Below, in pieces: positions 25,119 to 34,750 of a DNA stretch of 64,000 nt; the first letter of the stretch is position 1; each line of letters starts with the position of its first letter. The notes beneath the pieces are model-generated. The model had not been told where the DNA came from, did not search any database, and worked only from the letters and a program-made list of their open reading frames with translations. Made by a program: the position numbers and the translations under genes. Where the stretch lies: positions 1-64,000 of the forward strand of contig DATBRG010000021.1 in assembly GCA_036560445.1 (NCBI GenBank), in the 5' to 3' direction. Source of the DNA: DATBRG01 sp036560445. GTDB taxonomy: Bacteria > Pseudomonadota > Gammaproteobacteria > Burkholderiales > Methylophilaceae.

Positions 25119-26807
25119 TTATTGAGCGCTAATCTCGTTACGCCTCAAAGGTTCGGGTATGTACCACTCGTATGAGTTATAGCCAATACCAGCGGGCGGA
25201 GCTGGATTATCAATACCTTTCACGCGTTTATGTATTGCTGGCAAGCCATAGCCTGCATAGAGATATACGATGGGGCTATCTTCCAGCAGAATTTGCGAAA
25301 ATTCGTGATAAATAGTCATACGTTTGTCGGGGTTGAGCTCTAAGCGCCCTTGTTCCAATAGTTTGTCTACGCGCGGGTTGCTGTAGCCGATAAAATTGAA
25401 TTGCCCAGGTGCCTGCTGTGAGGAATGCCAGATACCGAACTGATCCGGGTCTAGAGAAAGGCTCCAGCCCAGAACAACGACATCAAAATCTCCGGTCTTG
25501 ATGAAACGACCCACAAAACTTGCCCATTCCAATACGCGAATTTTAACGTCTATACCGATTTCCTTGAGACGTCGCTGAATCAAGACGGCGCTCATCTCAC
25601 GCTGCTTGTTCTGGTTAGTGAGAATCTCGAATGAGAGTGGTTTTCCATCGCGATCAAGAATTCCATCGCCATCGTGATCTTCGAAACCTGCTTCTTTCAA
25701 TAATACCAATGCCTTTTTTGGATCGAATGGATAGGGGTGCAGGTTGGGGTTGCTCCAACGTGTTCCCGGCTTGTAAGGCGAGGCTACAGGCTCCCCCAGG
25801 CCAAGTAATACGCCGTCTATAAGCTCTTGCTTATCAATGGCGTAATTGATGGCCTGGCGCACACGTATATCATCAAACGGTTTGTGTTTCAGATTGAAGC
25901 CCAAATAGGTGTAGTTATTGCCCAACTCTTTATACAGTGCAATTTTCTTTCTTAAATCAGGCCGCGCAGGGAATATCCGCGCGTACTGGATGGGATTAAG
26001 CGTCATTGAGTCTATATTATTTGCGAGCAATTCGAGAAACTGTGCTGCTGCGTCAGGAATGATGCGCGATACCAAACGGTCTATTTTTGCCTGGCCTTGA
26101 GTGGCATTGGGGTTTCGCACTAGCGAAAGCCGTTCGCCATTGCGCCATTCCTCCAGTTGGTAATAATGACTACCAACTGGGTGACGGGCAAAGCTCGTGG
26201 TGTTTATATCCTGGCCTTGCAGTATATGCTGGGGCAGGATGTGCAAACCGGCCCAAGAGTCCAGTGCCGGAGCATAGGGTTGCGAGTATGTGACGCTGAA
26301 GGTGAGCGGGTCTGGCGCCTGGGCATTCACTACCAGCTTGTAGTCTGCTCCATAAGGGGTGCGGGTATTGTCATCAGTTACCAGCTTCCAGGTAAACAGT
26401 GCATCGGCACTTGTAAGAGGAGCTCCATCGGCCCACTTCATATCCGGTTTGAGGTGAAAGGTGATGGTTTTTTGATCTGGTGAAACATCCCAGGATTTTG
26501 CCAGTTCACCTTGCAGTTCCAGATTTTTGTCGTACTTGAGCAGGCTATTAAATATATTCGAGGCAATTGCCGAAGCAGCAGATTCCCCGGCAATCATCGC
26601 AATCAGGCCGCTGGGCTCGCCTGTCATGGCATCTATGAGGGTGCCGCCAGGCTCTGGCGGGTAGCTGGCATCATAGTTCATAGGATTACTGGAGGTTTGT
26701 TTGTTGCACCCGGCTAGCAGGAGTGTGCTGGTAATAAGGACGGCTAGAGTACTAGCTATAAATACATTGCGTGGCCGATGTTGTTGTTGAAGTTTGGCAA
26801 TTGGCAT
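25119..26807 (-). CDS. Peptide-binding lipoprotein of ABC transporter (SBP family 5)
   Basis: A 562-residue periplasmic solute-binding protein. The signal ends in a lipobox (TLLLAGC, about residue 34). The body has KSWDVSPDQKTITFHLKPDMKWADGAPLTSAD, the family 5 signature near residue 105, and RVRQAINYAIDKQELIDGVL. It binds oligopeptides or similar ligands for the two permeases encoded downstream. It follows mltD by 32 bases; murein peptides are a plausible ligand but this is inference. Confidence 0.9.
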   Translation of the reverse strand: MPIAKLQQQHRPRNVFIASTLAVLITSTLLLAGCNKQTSSNPMNYDASYPPEPGGTLIDAMTGEPSGLIAMIAGESAASAIASNIFNSLLKYDKNLELQGELAKSWDVSPDQKTITFHLKPDMKWADGAPLTSADALFTWKLVTDDNTRTPYGADYKLVVNAQAPDPLTFSVTYSQPYAPALDSWAGLHILPQHILQGQDINTTSFARHPVGSHYYQLEEWRNGERLSLVRNPNATQGQAKIDRLVSRIIPDAAAQFLELLANNIDSMTLNPIQYARIFPARPDLRKKIALYKELGNNYTYLGFNLKHKPFDDIRVRQAINYAIDKQELIDGVLLGLGEPVASPYKPGTRWSNPNLHPYPFDPKKALVLLKEAGFEDHDGDGILDRDGKPLSFEILTNQNKQREMSAVLIQRRLKEIGIDVKIRVLEWASFVGRFIKTGDFDVVVLGWSLSLDPDQFGIWHSSQQAPGQFNFIGYSNPRVDKLLEQGRLELNPDKRMTIYHEFSQILLEDSPIVYLYAGYGLPAIHKRVKGIDNPAPPAGIGYNSYEWYIPEPLRRNEISAQ

Positions 26808-26839
26808 GAATACTCAAAAGACTATTTTGCTTATAACAA

Positions 26840-28501
26840 TCAAGCTTCGTCTGGCCTCGTCACGATTAATATGTGTCCGGGTATGATGTGTGAACTATTG
26901 ATTTTGTTCCATCGTTGCAAATCATCTTTTGCGATATCGAATTTACGCGCAATGCTGTCCAGCGTATCCCCACGTTTCACCACATAGTGGGCTTTATTTT
27001 TACTAGCCAACTGCTGTTTTCTATTGCGTACGTTATCAGCGCTTGCAGTCCCATTGTTATCGCTAATTAGCAGTGTTTGCCCGGGTTTGAGAGCACCGTT
27101 TTTAATATTATTAAGCGCCATGATTTGTTTGCTGCTGACACCATATTTTCGTGCTATGGCTGGCAAATCATCATTCTTTTTTACTGTGTATCTGATACTG
27201 CCGGTTTTAGCAGCTGGTGTATCACGGGAGCTTGAATTGTCACTTGAGGCAAGATGCTCATCGCTCGCCATGGAAACTTGTACGTTATCGCCCTTGTTGG
27301 CCGGCACAAGTAATGATGTAGATGTACCCATTTGCCTACGGCTCGGTAGATCGTTCACATCGCGTAATTGCGCAAGACCTATGCCAAATTTGCGTGCAAT
27401 AGTATCCATACGCTCACCACGTTTAGCGTGGTAGGTTTGCCAACTTACCAGCGGTTTGTCATAGCTTGCAAGATTGGTTTTGAAAGTTTCAGCTGCACCT
27501 ACAGGCAGTAGGATTTCATGCACATTGCCAGTCTCGGTGAGTACAGGGCGATTGTATTCAGGGTTAAGTGAGGTAAATTCTTCCGGGCTGATCTCAGCCA
27601 GTTTTGCAGCCAGGGTTGCATCTATCTGTTGTGGCGCATTCACTTTAGTGAAGTAAGGGCGATTAGGTATGGTTTGGATGCTGAGACCATACTGCTCAGG
27701 ATTAGTCATGATATTTTTCACGGCCTGCAGTTTGGGCACGTAGTTTTTAGTTTCTGGTGGCAAGGGCAGGCTATCGTAGTCTGTAGGTAACCCCTGCCGA
27801 CGATTACGATCTATGGCGCGTTGCACAGTACCTTCGCCGGCATTGTAGGCGGCAAGTGCAAGATCCCATGTGCCGAACATGACATGCAATTTTTGCAAAT
27901 AATTTAAAGCCGCATCAGTAGCGGCTGTTACGTCCCGGCGGTTATCTACCCACCAGTTCTGCTTGAGCCCGAAATCCTTACCAGTAGAGGGAATAAATTG
28001 CCATATGCCAGAAGCACGGCTACGGGAATTGGCTTGTGGGTTAAAAGCGCTCTCTACCATCGGCAGGAGTGCAATCTCGGTAGGCATGCCGCGTTTCTCA
28101 ACTTCTTCCACAACGTGATAAAGATATTTCTGGCTACGCGCCACCATGCGTTTGACGTAATCTGGCCTTGATGCATACCAGGTTTCGTGCTCCGCAGTGT
28201 ATGCCGATTGTGACTCTGGCATGGCATAGCCATCCTTGATTCGTTGCCAGAGATCATCTTTAGCCGCATCGGAGGCATCTGCATTGCCAGCACTTTGTGT
28301 ACTGTCTTCTGGTAAATAATTTAGTACAGGGTCTACCTGTAGACTGGAGTTAATGCTGACATCAGTACTGTTGCTACTAGGGTGGTCGCCGATGATGGTG
28401 ATTTCATCACCAGCTACGTTTGTTTCAGCTAAGGCTTGTAGCGAGAGGGAGCACAGCAGAAGAAACAAGAAAGCTGGTCTAGGTAGGAACTTTGCGGTCA
28501 T
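26840..28501 (-). CDS. mltD: Membrane-bound lytic murein transglycosylase D
   Basis: A 553-residue secreted enzyme: signal peptide (FLPRPAFLFLLLCSLSLQALA), an SLT goose-lysozyme-like domain around residues 115-230 with ALLPMVESAFNP (catalytic Glu), SGIWQFIPSTGK and LALAAYNAGEGTV, then three LysM repeats at the C-terminus for peptidoglycan binding. The usual MltD lipobox Cys is not clear here, so it may be soluble in the periplasm. ATG 28501 is chosen: the in-frame TTG at 28522 lies too near the predicted transcription start. Confidence 0.92.
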   Translation of the reverse strand: MTAKFLPRPAFLFLLLCSLSLQALAETNVAGDEITIIGDHPSSNSTDVSINSSLQVDPVLNYLPEDSTQSAGNADASDAAKDDLWQRIKDGYAMPESQSAYTAEHETWYASRPDYVKRMVARSQKYLYHVVEEVEKRGMPTEIALLPMVESAFNPQANSRSRASGIWQFIPSTGKDFGLKQNWWVDNRRDVTAATDAALNYLQKLHVMFGTWDLALAAYNAGEGTVQRAIDRNRRQGLPTDYDSLPLPPETKNYVPKLQAVKNIMTNPEQYGLSIQTIPNRPYFTKVNAPQQIDATLAAKLAEISPEEFTSLNPEYNRPVLTETGNVHEILLPVGAAETFKTNLASYDKPLVSWQTYHAKRGERMDTIARKFGIGLAQLRDVNDLPSRRQMGTSTSLLVPANKGDNVQVSMASDEHLASSDNSSSRDTPAAKTGSIRYTVKKNDDLPAIARKYGVSSKQIMALNNIKNGALKPGQTLLISDNNGTASADNVRNRKQQLASKNKAHYVVKRGDTLDSIARKFDIAKDDLQRWNKINSSHIIPGHILIVTRPDEA

Positions 28502-28534
28502 TAAGGCTGCTCTGAGTGGCAAAAGTCTTCGAAT

Positions 28535-28562
28535 AGTATAGAAGGAGGCAGCGTAGCGTCAA
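28535..28562 (-). promoter_or_regulatory. Sigma-70 promoter of the mltD-transporter-fabI unit
   Basis: On the minus strand TTGACG (28557-28562) and TATACT (28535-28540) are 16 bases apart. The expected start point near 28528 leaves about 27 bases of leader to ATG 28501. Confidence 0.7.
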
Positions 28563-28602
28563 GCAAATACTCCGCTTTAGAATCCATATGTTATATAAAT
28601 GA

Positions 28603-29370
28603 TTAATAATGGTTTCTCATCTCTCTGATTGCTGCAAAAACTTGTACAGGGTCACTGCTTTTAATCATTGCAGCACGCTGTATCGCAGGGGTGTCACAAC
28701 GCAAGAAAGGGTTGGTTTCAAGCTCCAAACCTATCGTTGATGGCAAAGTGGGTTTATGGTTTGCCCTGAGGGCGGCGGCGGCGTCTTGTCGACTGGCTAG
28801 TACGGGATTGTCAGTATCCAGCATGCGGGCGAAACGCAAATTATGCTCGGTATACTCGTGTGTGCAATAAACAGCGGTTTCTTTTGGTAATTTGGCCAAA
28901 CGTTGCAGTGAGCTGTACATTTGTTCTGAGGTACCCTCAAACAGCCTGCCACAGCCAGCGGCAAATAGCGTATCGCCACAAAACAGATAATTTGCGCCAT
29001 AATAAGCCACGTGGCCGAGGGTATGGCCGGGTACGTCCATCACACTTAGCTGCAAGTTATCGATACTGTTCAGTTGTACAACATCATGATCTCTAACTTG
29101 GATATGGGCGAACTCATAATGTTCGCGTCTGGGTGCGTAAACTTTGGCATGTGAGTGCAGTAGCAGTTCTGCAACACCGCCAACATGGTCTGAGTGATGG
29201 TGTGTGATCAGAATGAAGTCAAGCGTCAAATCCAGGCGCCTGAGGGTCTCTATAACAGGTATGGCGTCTCCGGGGTCAACAACTGCAGCATGGTTGCCAT
29301 AGCGCAAAAGCCAGATGTAGTTGTCTTGGAATGCAGGGATAGGGGTTATTTCTAGAATGCTATTGTCCAT
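28603..29370 (-). CDS. gloB: Hydroxyacylglutathione hydrolase (glyoxalase II)
   Basis: A 255-residue metallo-beta-lactamase-fold hydrolase with THHHSDHVGG (binuclear metal motif), DVPGHTLGHVAY, FCGDTLFAAGCGRLFEG and YCTHEYTEHNLRFA, all typical of glyoxalase II, including the C-terminal substrate domain. It cleaves S-lactoylglutathione in methylglyoxal detoxification. Three in-frame ATGs occur; 29370 (MDNSILEITPIPAF) fits the family N-terminus best. It diverges from the methyltransferase gene 29 bases away. Confidence 0.94.
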   Translation of the reverse strand: MDNSILEITPIPAFQDNYIWLLRYGNHAAVVDPGDAIPVIETLRRLDLTLDFILITHHHSDHVGGVAELLLHSHAKVYAPRREHYEFAHIQVRDHDVVQLNSIDNLQLSVMDVPGHTLGHVAYYGANYLFCGDTLFAAGCGRLFEGTSEQMYSSLQRLAKLPKETAVYCTHEYTEHNLRFARMLDTDNPVLASRQDAAAALRANHKPTLPSTIGLELETNPFLRCDTPAIQRAAMIKSSDPVQVFAAIREMRNHY

Positions 29371-29399
29371 GAGCATGATCATTTGTTTTTAGACATCGA

Positions 29400-30137
29400 A
29401 TGTCAACAACTACCACATTAGTTAACTCTCACCAGTGGCTGCAAACCCCCCTGGGAGAGTACCTGCAGGTTCAGGAACAGGCGCTGTTCGATGATGCAGT
29501 CAGTGATATTTTCGGGTTTAATGCCTTGCAGCTCGGCATGTTGGAATTAGACCTATTGCACAACTCGCGTATTCCCTATTGTTTTAAGGCAGATGCCGAT
29601 GCTGGAGCAATACGTTGTGATACAGGCCAGCTGCCGTTTCAGGGTAACAGTATTGATCTGGTACTGTTACCACATGTACTGGAGTTTAGTGCGAATCCAC
29701 ATCAAGCACTGCGTGAGGCTGAGCGCGTCTTGATGCCAGAAGGGCATGTTTTGATCTCGGGTTTTAACCCTATTAGCGCCTGGGGTCTGAAGCGGATGAC
29801 TGTAAAGCAAGGTTATCCGTGGCGTGGGAATTTTCTGCCTTTATTGCGTATCAAGGATTGGCTGGAATTGTTGGGGTTTGAGCTGGTTGGTGTGCGTATG
29901 GCCTGCTATACCCCTCCGTTCAGCAATCCTTCCTGGCTCAATCGGTTTCAGTTCATGGATAAGACGGCTGACCGGTGGTGGCCGATGATGGGTGGGGTAT
30001 ACTTCATCGTTGCAAAAAAGCGTGTGCTGGGAATGCGGTTGATTCGGCCAACCTGGAACAAATCCAGGCTCAAGCCTAGTATGGTTCCTGCCCCCACGCA
30101 AAAAAATGATACTCAAAAGAATAAATGTGAACAGTAA
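29400..30137 (+). CDS. Class I SAM-dependent methyltransferase
   Basis: A 245-residue Rossmann-type methyltransferase of the methyltransf_11 type: DTGQLPFQGNSIDLVLLPHVLEF is the motif II-III region and EAERVLMPEGHVLISGFNPIS the motif after it. The glycine-rich motif I is degenerate (DIFGFNALQLGMLELDLL). Substrate unknown. The gloB-methyltransferase-rnhA-dnaQ arrangement is common in proteobacteria and does not reveal the substrate. Its end overlaps rnhA. Confidence 0.8.
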   Translation: MSTTTTLVNSHQWLQTPLGEYLQVQEQALFDDAVSDIFGFNALQLGMLELDLLHNSRIPYCFKADADAGAIRCDTGQLPFQGNSIDLVLLPHVLEFSANPHQALREAERVLMPEGHVLISGFNPISAWGLKRMTVKQGYPWRGNFLPLLRIKDWLELLGFELVGVRMACYTPPFSNPSWLNRFQFMDKTADRWWPMMGGVYFIVAKKRVLGMRLIRPTWNKSRLKPSMVPAPTQKNDTQKNKCEQ

Positions 30138-30588
30138 AAACGAAATAGTCGAAATTTATGCCGATGGTGCATGCAAAGGAAATCCTGGTCCAGGTGGCTG
30201 GGGTGTGTGGTTAGCCTATGGCGAGCATGAGCGGGAGTTGTGTGGCGGCGAACCCATGACTACCAATAACCGCATGGAACTGACTGCTGTTATTCGCGCC
30301 TTGGAGGCACTTAAGCGGCCATTCAAGGTGCGTGTGCATACGGATTCTGTCTATGTACAGAAGGGTATCAGTGAATGGATACACGGCTGGAAGCTACGAG
30401 GCTGGCGAACCAGTGACAAGAAGCCAGTGAAGAACGATGATCTATGGCGTGAGTTGGATACCCTGGCACAGCAACACCAGGTCGAGTGGATATGGGTCAA
30501 GGGGCATGCTGGCAATGCCGGTAATGAGCGTGCCGATGCGCTTGCCAACAAAGGGGTCGACCAGGTTCTGAATAAGGCTAGTGCCTAG
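30127..30588 (+). CDS. rnhA: Ribonuclease HI
   Basis: A 153-residue RNase HI with all four acidic metal ligands visible: YADGACKGNPGPGGWG, RMELTAVIRALE, HTDSVYVQ and GNERADALA; the basic protrusion WKLRGWRTSDKKPVKN is present. It degrades RNA in RNA-DNA hybrids, including R-loops and primers. ATG 30106 is in frame, but GTG 30127 gives the usual short N-terminus and less overlap with the methyltransferase gene, so I prefer it. Confidence 0.95.
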   Translation: MNSKNEIVEIYADGACKGNPGPGGWGVWLAYGEHERELCGGEPMTTNNRMELTAVIRALEALKRPFKVRVHTDSVYVQKGISEWIHGWKLRGWRTSDKKPVKNDDLWRELDTLAQQHQVEWIWVKGHAGNAGNERADALANKGVDQVLNKASA

Positions 30589-30617
30589 TAAGTCATGCAA
30601 ACAATCAGAGCAAATAC

Positions 30618-31325
30618 ATGAGACAGATATTTCTTGATACCGAAACTACTGGCCTTTATCCTGCACAAGGTCACCGCATTATTGAAATTGCTGCGGTTGA
30701 AGTGGTAAACCGTCGCCTCACACGCAATCATTTCCACGTTTATCTGAATCCAGACCGAGAGATTGATCCCGCTGCGCAGGAAGTACATGGCATTACACTC
30801 GAGTTCCTGCAGGATAAGCCTCATTTCCCTGATGTTGTAGATGAGTTTCTTGATTTTGTTGCTGATGCTGAACTGATCATCCATAACGCACCTTTCGATG
30901 TGGGCTTTTTGAATATGGAGCTGGGGAAAATTGACCGCGCTAATATTGAAGAGGCGAGCGCCGGTATTATCGACACCCTGAAAATGGCCAAGGAAATGCG
31001 GCCAGGACAGCGTAATAATCTGGATGCACTATGCCGTTATTATGGTATCGATAATTCAAAGCGCACCTTGCACGGAGCCTTGCTGGATGCCGAGTTGCTG
31101 GCAGATGTTTATCTTGCCATGACGCGTGGGCAAGAGAGTCTCATGATTGATATGCTGGAGACGGAGCAGTCGTCCAGTGAGGTTTCTGTAGTCGCGCGCA
31201 GTAAGCCGCTGGTGGTGATAGCAGCTGATACCGATGAACTTGTTGTGCACGAGCAATATCTGCAGAGTCTTTCTAAAGGTGGGCCGTGCGTGTGGGATCA
31301 ATATTCGAAAAAAGAACCAGAATGA
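30618..31325 (+). CDS. dnaQ: DNA polymerase III epsilon subunit (proofreading exonuclease)
   Basis: A 235-residue DEDDh exonuclease: ExoI FLDTETTGLYP, ExoII LIIHNAPFDVGFLN, ExoIII HGALLDAELLADVYL with the catalytic His. The C-terminal tail after about residue 185 should bind the polymerase alpha subunit. It proofreads the replicative polymerase. rnhA and dnaQ neighbour each other in many proteobacteria. The stop overlaps rfbB (ATGA). Confidence 0.94.
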   Translation: MRQIFLDTETTGLYPAQGHRIIEIAAVEVVNRRLTRNHFHVYLNPDREIDPAAQEVHGITLEFLQDKPHFPDVVDEFLDFVADAELIIHNAPFDVGFLNMELGKIDRANIEEASAGIIDTLKMAKEMRPGQRNNLDALCRYYGIDNSKRTLHGALLDAELLADVYLAMTRGQESLMIDMLETEQSSSEVSVVARSKPLVVIAADTDELVVHEQYLQSLSKGGPCVWDQYSKKEPE

Positions 31326-32416
31326 ATCTAAATTTAACCGACAAGATACTTGTAACTGGCGGTGCTGGCTTTATTGGCGCCAATTTTGTGCTGGATTGGC
31401 TAAGGCTTGGTTTGGGTGCCAGTGTAAACCTGGATAAGCTGACCTATGCCGGCAATCTGGAAAATCTCGTTCCACTGCAAGGTAATCCACAGCATATCTT
31501 TGTGCACGGAGACATAGGCGATCGTTCCCTAGTTGCCAGGTTGTTACTCGAACATAAACCTTGCGCAGTGGTCAACTTCGCAGCAGAAAGTCATGTTGAC
31601 CGCTCTATCCATGGGCCAGAAGATTTTATCCAGACCAATGTCGTCGGCACTTTTCATCTGCTGGAGGAGGTAAGAAGTTACTGGAATACGCTGGTTACTA
31701 ACGATAAAACTGCATTCCGATTCCTGCATGTATCTACAGATGAGGTCTATGGCTCACTCGGTGCTTTAGATGCTGCTTTTAGTGAAACTACGCCGTATGC
31801 ACCGAATAGCCCATATTCTGCTTCCAAGGCAGCTTCTGATCATCTGGTGCGGGCTTATCATCATACTTATGGCCTGCCGACACTTACTACTAACTGCTCA
31901 AATAACTACGGCCCTTACCAGTTCCCGGAGAAGCTCATACCACTGGTATTGAACAATGCGTTGGCGGGTAAACCTTTACCTATTTACGGCAATGGCAGTA
32001 ACATCCGGGACTGGCTGTATGTTGGTGATCATTGCAGCGCCATTCGTCGCGTGCTGGAAGCGGGCAGAGTGGGAGAAACCTACAACATCGGCGGTTGTAA
32101 TGAAAAGACCAATCTTGAGGTAGTGCATACTCTGTGCGATATCCTAGATCAGCTACAACCAAAGCCATCAGGAAGTTATCGCGACCAGATTATCTTTGTG
32201 CAAGACCGCCCCGGGCACGATCAACGCTATGCCATCAATGCTGGCAAGATAGCGCATGAAATTGGTTGGCGTCCTGAGGAAACCTTTGAGACCGGCATTC
32301 GCAAGACCGTGCAGTGGTATCTGGCTAATCGAGGATGGATAGATAACGTGACCAGTGGTGAATATCGCAACTGGCTACAGACTAACTACAGTGAGCGTAA
32401 AGAGGCTGCAATATGA
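31322..32416 (+). CDS. rfbB: dTDP-glucose 4,6-dehydratase
   Basis: A 364-residue extended short-chain dehydrogenase: NAD motif VTGGAGFIGANFV, catalytic YSASKAASDHLVRAYHHTYG, and STDEVYGSLG with the active-site Thr-Asp-Glu. Second step of dTDP-L-rhamnose synthesis. ATG 31322 overlaps the dnaQ stop; an upstream ATG at 31286 would add residues foreign to the family. First of four overlapping rhamnose genes. Confidence 0.96.
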   Translation: MNLNLTDKILVTGGAGFIGANFVLDWLRLGLGASVNLDKLTYAGNLENLVPLQGNPQHIFVHGDIGDRSLVARLLLEHKPCAVVNFAAESHVDRSIHGPEDFIQTNVVGTFHLLEEVRSYWNTLVTNDKTAFRFLHVSTDEVYGSLGALDAAFSETTPYAPNSPYSASKAASDHLVRAYHHTYGLPTLTTNCSNNYGPYQFPEKLIPLVLNNALAGKPLPIYGNGSNIRDWLYVGDHCSAIRRVLEAGRVGETYNIGGCNEKTNLEVVHTLCDILDQLQPKPSGSYRDQIIFVQDRPGHDQRYAINAGKIAHEIGWRPEETFETGIRKTVQWYLANRGWIDNVTSGEYRNWLQTNYSERKEAAI

Positions 32417-33288
32417 AAGGTATCATACTCGCTGGCGGTTCCGGGACCAGGCTGTACCCCGTCACACAGGTTGTTTCAAAGCAGTTGTTGCCCGTTTATG
32501 ACAAGCCCATGATCTACTATCCGCTATCCACGCTGATGCTGGCCGGTATACGTGATGCTTTGGTTATCTCGACGCCTGAAGATACCCCGCGTTTTAGTCA
32601 GTTGCTGGGCGATGGTAGCCAATGGGGCATGTCGATCAGTTATGCCGTGCAGCCATCGCCAGATGGTTTGGCGCAGGCTTTTGTCATCGGCCAGGACTTT
32701 ATTGGCAACGAGCCCTGCGCGTTGGTGCTAGGCGATAACATCTTTTATGGCCATGAGCTAGCACAGATGGCGCAGAAAGCTGCTAAGAGTAGCCAAGGCG
32801 CAACGGTGTTCGCCTATCCTGTGAATGATCCGGAGCGTTATGGTGTAGTCGAGTTTAATGACCAAGGACAAGCCATCAGCCTGGAAGAAAAACCGCAGCA
32901 GCCTAAGTCGCGCTATGCCGTAACGGGGCTGTATTTTTATGATAATCGTGTAGTGGACATCGCGCGCAATCTTAAGCCATCTACAAGGGGTGAGTTAGAG
33001 ATTACCGATGTGAACCGCCAATACCTTGCCTGGGGAGACTTGCAGGTTGAGGTCATGGGGCGCGGCATGGCCTGGCTGGACACTGGTACACACGAGTCAT
33101 TGCTGGAAGCCTCTCTATTCATCGAAACCATAGAAAAACGTCAAGGGCTGAAGATTGCCTGCCCGGAAGAGATTGCCTACCGTATGGGCTTTATCGATGC
33201 CAATGCCTTGGAGGTAATGGCTAATCATTACCGGAAGAATGGCTATGGCCAATACCTGAAGCGAGTCCTGACAGAGAAAGTTTATTAA
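32413..33288 (+). CDS. rfbA: Glucose-1-phosphate thymidylyltransferase
   Basis: A 291-residue nucleotidyltransferase starting MKGIILAGGSGTRLYPVT, with LVLGDNIFYGH and EEKPQQPKSRYAVTGLYFYD typical of RfbA/RmlA. It makes dTDP-glucose, the first step of the rhamnose path. Overlaps rfbB by 4 bases and rfbC by 1. Confidence 0.96.
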   Translation: MKGIILAGGSGTRLYPVTQVVSKQLLPVYDKPMIYYPLSTLMLAGIRDALVISTPEDTPRFSQLLGDGSQWGMSISYAVQPSPDGLAQAFVIGQDFIGNEPCALVLGDNIFYGHELAQMAQKAAKSSQGATVFAYPVNDPERYGVVEFNDQGQAISLEEKPQQPKSRYAVTGLYFYDNRVVDIARNLKPSTRGELEITDVNRQYLAWGDLQVEVMGRGMAWLDTGTHESLLEASLFIETIEKRQGLKIACPEEIAYRMGFIDANALEVMANHYRKNGYGQYLKRVLTEKVY

Positions 33289-33836
33289 TGCAGGCCATTA
33301 GTACCGCAATTCCAGAAGTCCTGATTTTTGAACCTAAAGTTTTCGGCGATAGTCGTGGGTTCTTCTATGAGAGTTTCAACCAGCGTGTTTTTGAGCAAGC
33401 TGCCGGAGTGAGCCCCGCTTTTGTTCAGGATAACCACTCGAAATCAGCTAGAAATGTATTACGAGGTTTGCATTATCAAATCCAGCAACCGCAGGGCAAA
33501 CTGGTACGCGTTACTGCCGGTGAGGTTTTTGACGTTGCCGTTGATATTCGTCGCTCATCTCCAACCTTTGGCCGTTGGGTAGGGGTTAATCTCTCTGCTG
33601 ATAACAAACGCCAGTTGTGGGTACCCCCTGGATTTGCTCATGGTTTCTTGGTGCTATCAGATTCGGCGGAATTTCTCTATAAAACTACGGATTTTTATGC
33701 CCCGGAGCACGAACGCTGCATACGCTGGGATGACCCTGCTATCGCTATCGACTGGCCGTTGCAAGGCCAGCAGCCCACACTTTCTAGCAAAGATGGGCAG
33801 GGTTTGAGCTTGGAACAGGCACAGCTTTTTCCCTGA
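33288..33836 (+). CDS. rfbC: dTDP-4-dehydrorhamnose 3,5-epimerase
   Basis: A 182-residue cupin-type epimerase: FGDSRGFFYESFN, DNHSKSARNVLRGLHYQ (catalytic His), WVPPGFAHGFLVLSD and FLYKTTDFY. Third step of dTDP-L-rhamnose synthesis. Shares its first base with the rfbA stop and its last base with rfbD. Confidence 0.96.
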   Translation: MQAISTAIPEVLIFEPKVFGDSRGFFYESFNQRVFEQAAGVSPAFVQDNHSKSARNVLRGLHYQIQQPQGKLVRVTAGEVFDVAVDIRRSSPTFGRWVGVNLSADNKRQLWVPPGFAHGFLVLSDSAEFLYKTTDFYAPEHERCIRWDDPAIAIDWPLQGQQPTLSSKDGQGLSLEQAQLFP

Positions 33837-34744
33837 TGGCGAGATTCAAAAATATCCTGCTAACTGGCGTCAATGGTCAAGTTGGTCACGAATTACAACA
33901 TACGCTATCGGTGCTCGGCCACGCTGTAGCATTGGACCGTAGCCAGCTTGATCTAACCGATGTAACTGCTATTCGCAGCGTTGTAAGAGCGATCAAGCCA
34001 GATATCATCATCAATCCCGCCGCTTATACCGCGGTCGATAAAGCAGAATCAGAGCCTGAGTTAGCCTTTGCCATTAACGCTACTGCCCCCGCCGTTCTGG
34101 CTGAAGAAGCTAAAAAGCTTGGAGCCATGCTTGTGCATTACTCTACCGATTACGTTTTTGACGGCACTAAATCGGCAGCTTATGTCGAAACAGATGCTAC
34201 TAACCCATTGAGTATCTATGGCAAGAGCAAGCTGGCAGGTGAGGAGGCGATACGAGAGGTTAACAACCTGCCTCATTTGATATTGCGAACGAGCTGGGTA
34301 TATGGCGGGCGAGGTAAGAATTTTCTACGAACCATATTGCGCCTGGCATCCGAGCGCGAACAATTAAGGGTTGTCAGTGACCAGATTGGGGCACCGACCT
34401 GGAGCCGCACAATTGCAGAAGCTACAGCTTCAGCCTTATTAAATTGGGATGAGGGTAAGAGTGGCACGTATCACCTGACCAATAGTGGGGAAACCTCATG
34501 GCATGGGTTTGCACAGGCTATTGTGGAAGAATACCAGCTACTGCACAAAGCACGCGGCTGGCCAGCCCTTAAGGTCTCGAATATAGAGGCGATTACTACT
34601 TCGGATTACCCAACGCCAGCTCCGCGGCCAGGCAATTCGAGGTTGAATGGTGCAAAATTCAGCAGTGTGTTCTCAGAAGTAATGTCGGATTGGCGTGAGT
34701 CGTTAAAAGAAGTACTGAATGACCCTGAGTTCAGGCCGATTTAG
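33836..34744 (+). CDS. rfbD: dTDP-4-dehydrorhamnose reductase
   Basis: A 302-residue reductase: LLTGVNGQVGHELQ nucleotide site, YSTDYVFDGT, catalytic YGKSKLAGEEA, and LRTSWVYGGRGKNFLRT. It completes dTDP-L-rhamnose, donor for lipopolysaccharide or exopolysaccharide. No glycosyltransferase genes follow; the set stands alone between dnaQ and queD. Confidence 0.96.
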   Translation: MARFKNILLTGVNGQVGHELQHTLSVLGHAVALDRSQLDLTDVTAIRSVVRAIKPDIIINPAAYTAVDKAESEPELAFAINATAPAVLAEEAKKLGAMLVHYSTDYVFDGTKSAAYVETDATNPLSIYGKSKLAGEEAIREVNNLPHLILRTSWVYGGRGKNFLRTILRLASEREQLRVVSDQIGAPTWSRTIAEATASALLNWDEGKSGTYHLTNSGETSWHGFAQAIVEEYQLLHKARGWPALKVSNIEAITTSDYPTPAPRPGNSRLNGAKFSSVFSEVMSDWRESLKEVLNDPEFRPI

Positions 34745-34750
34745 TGCAAA

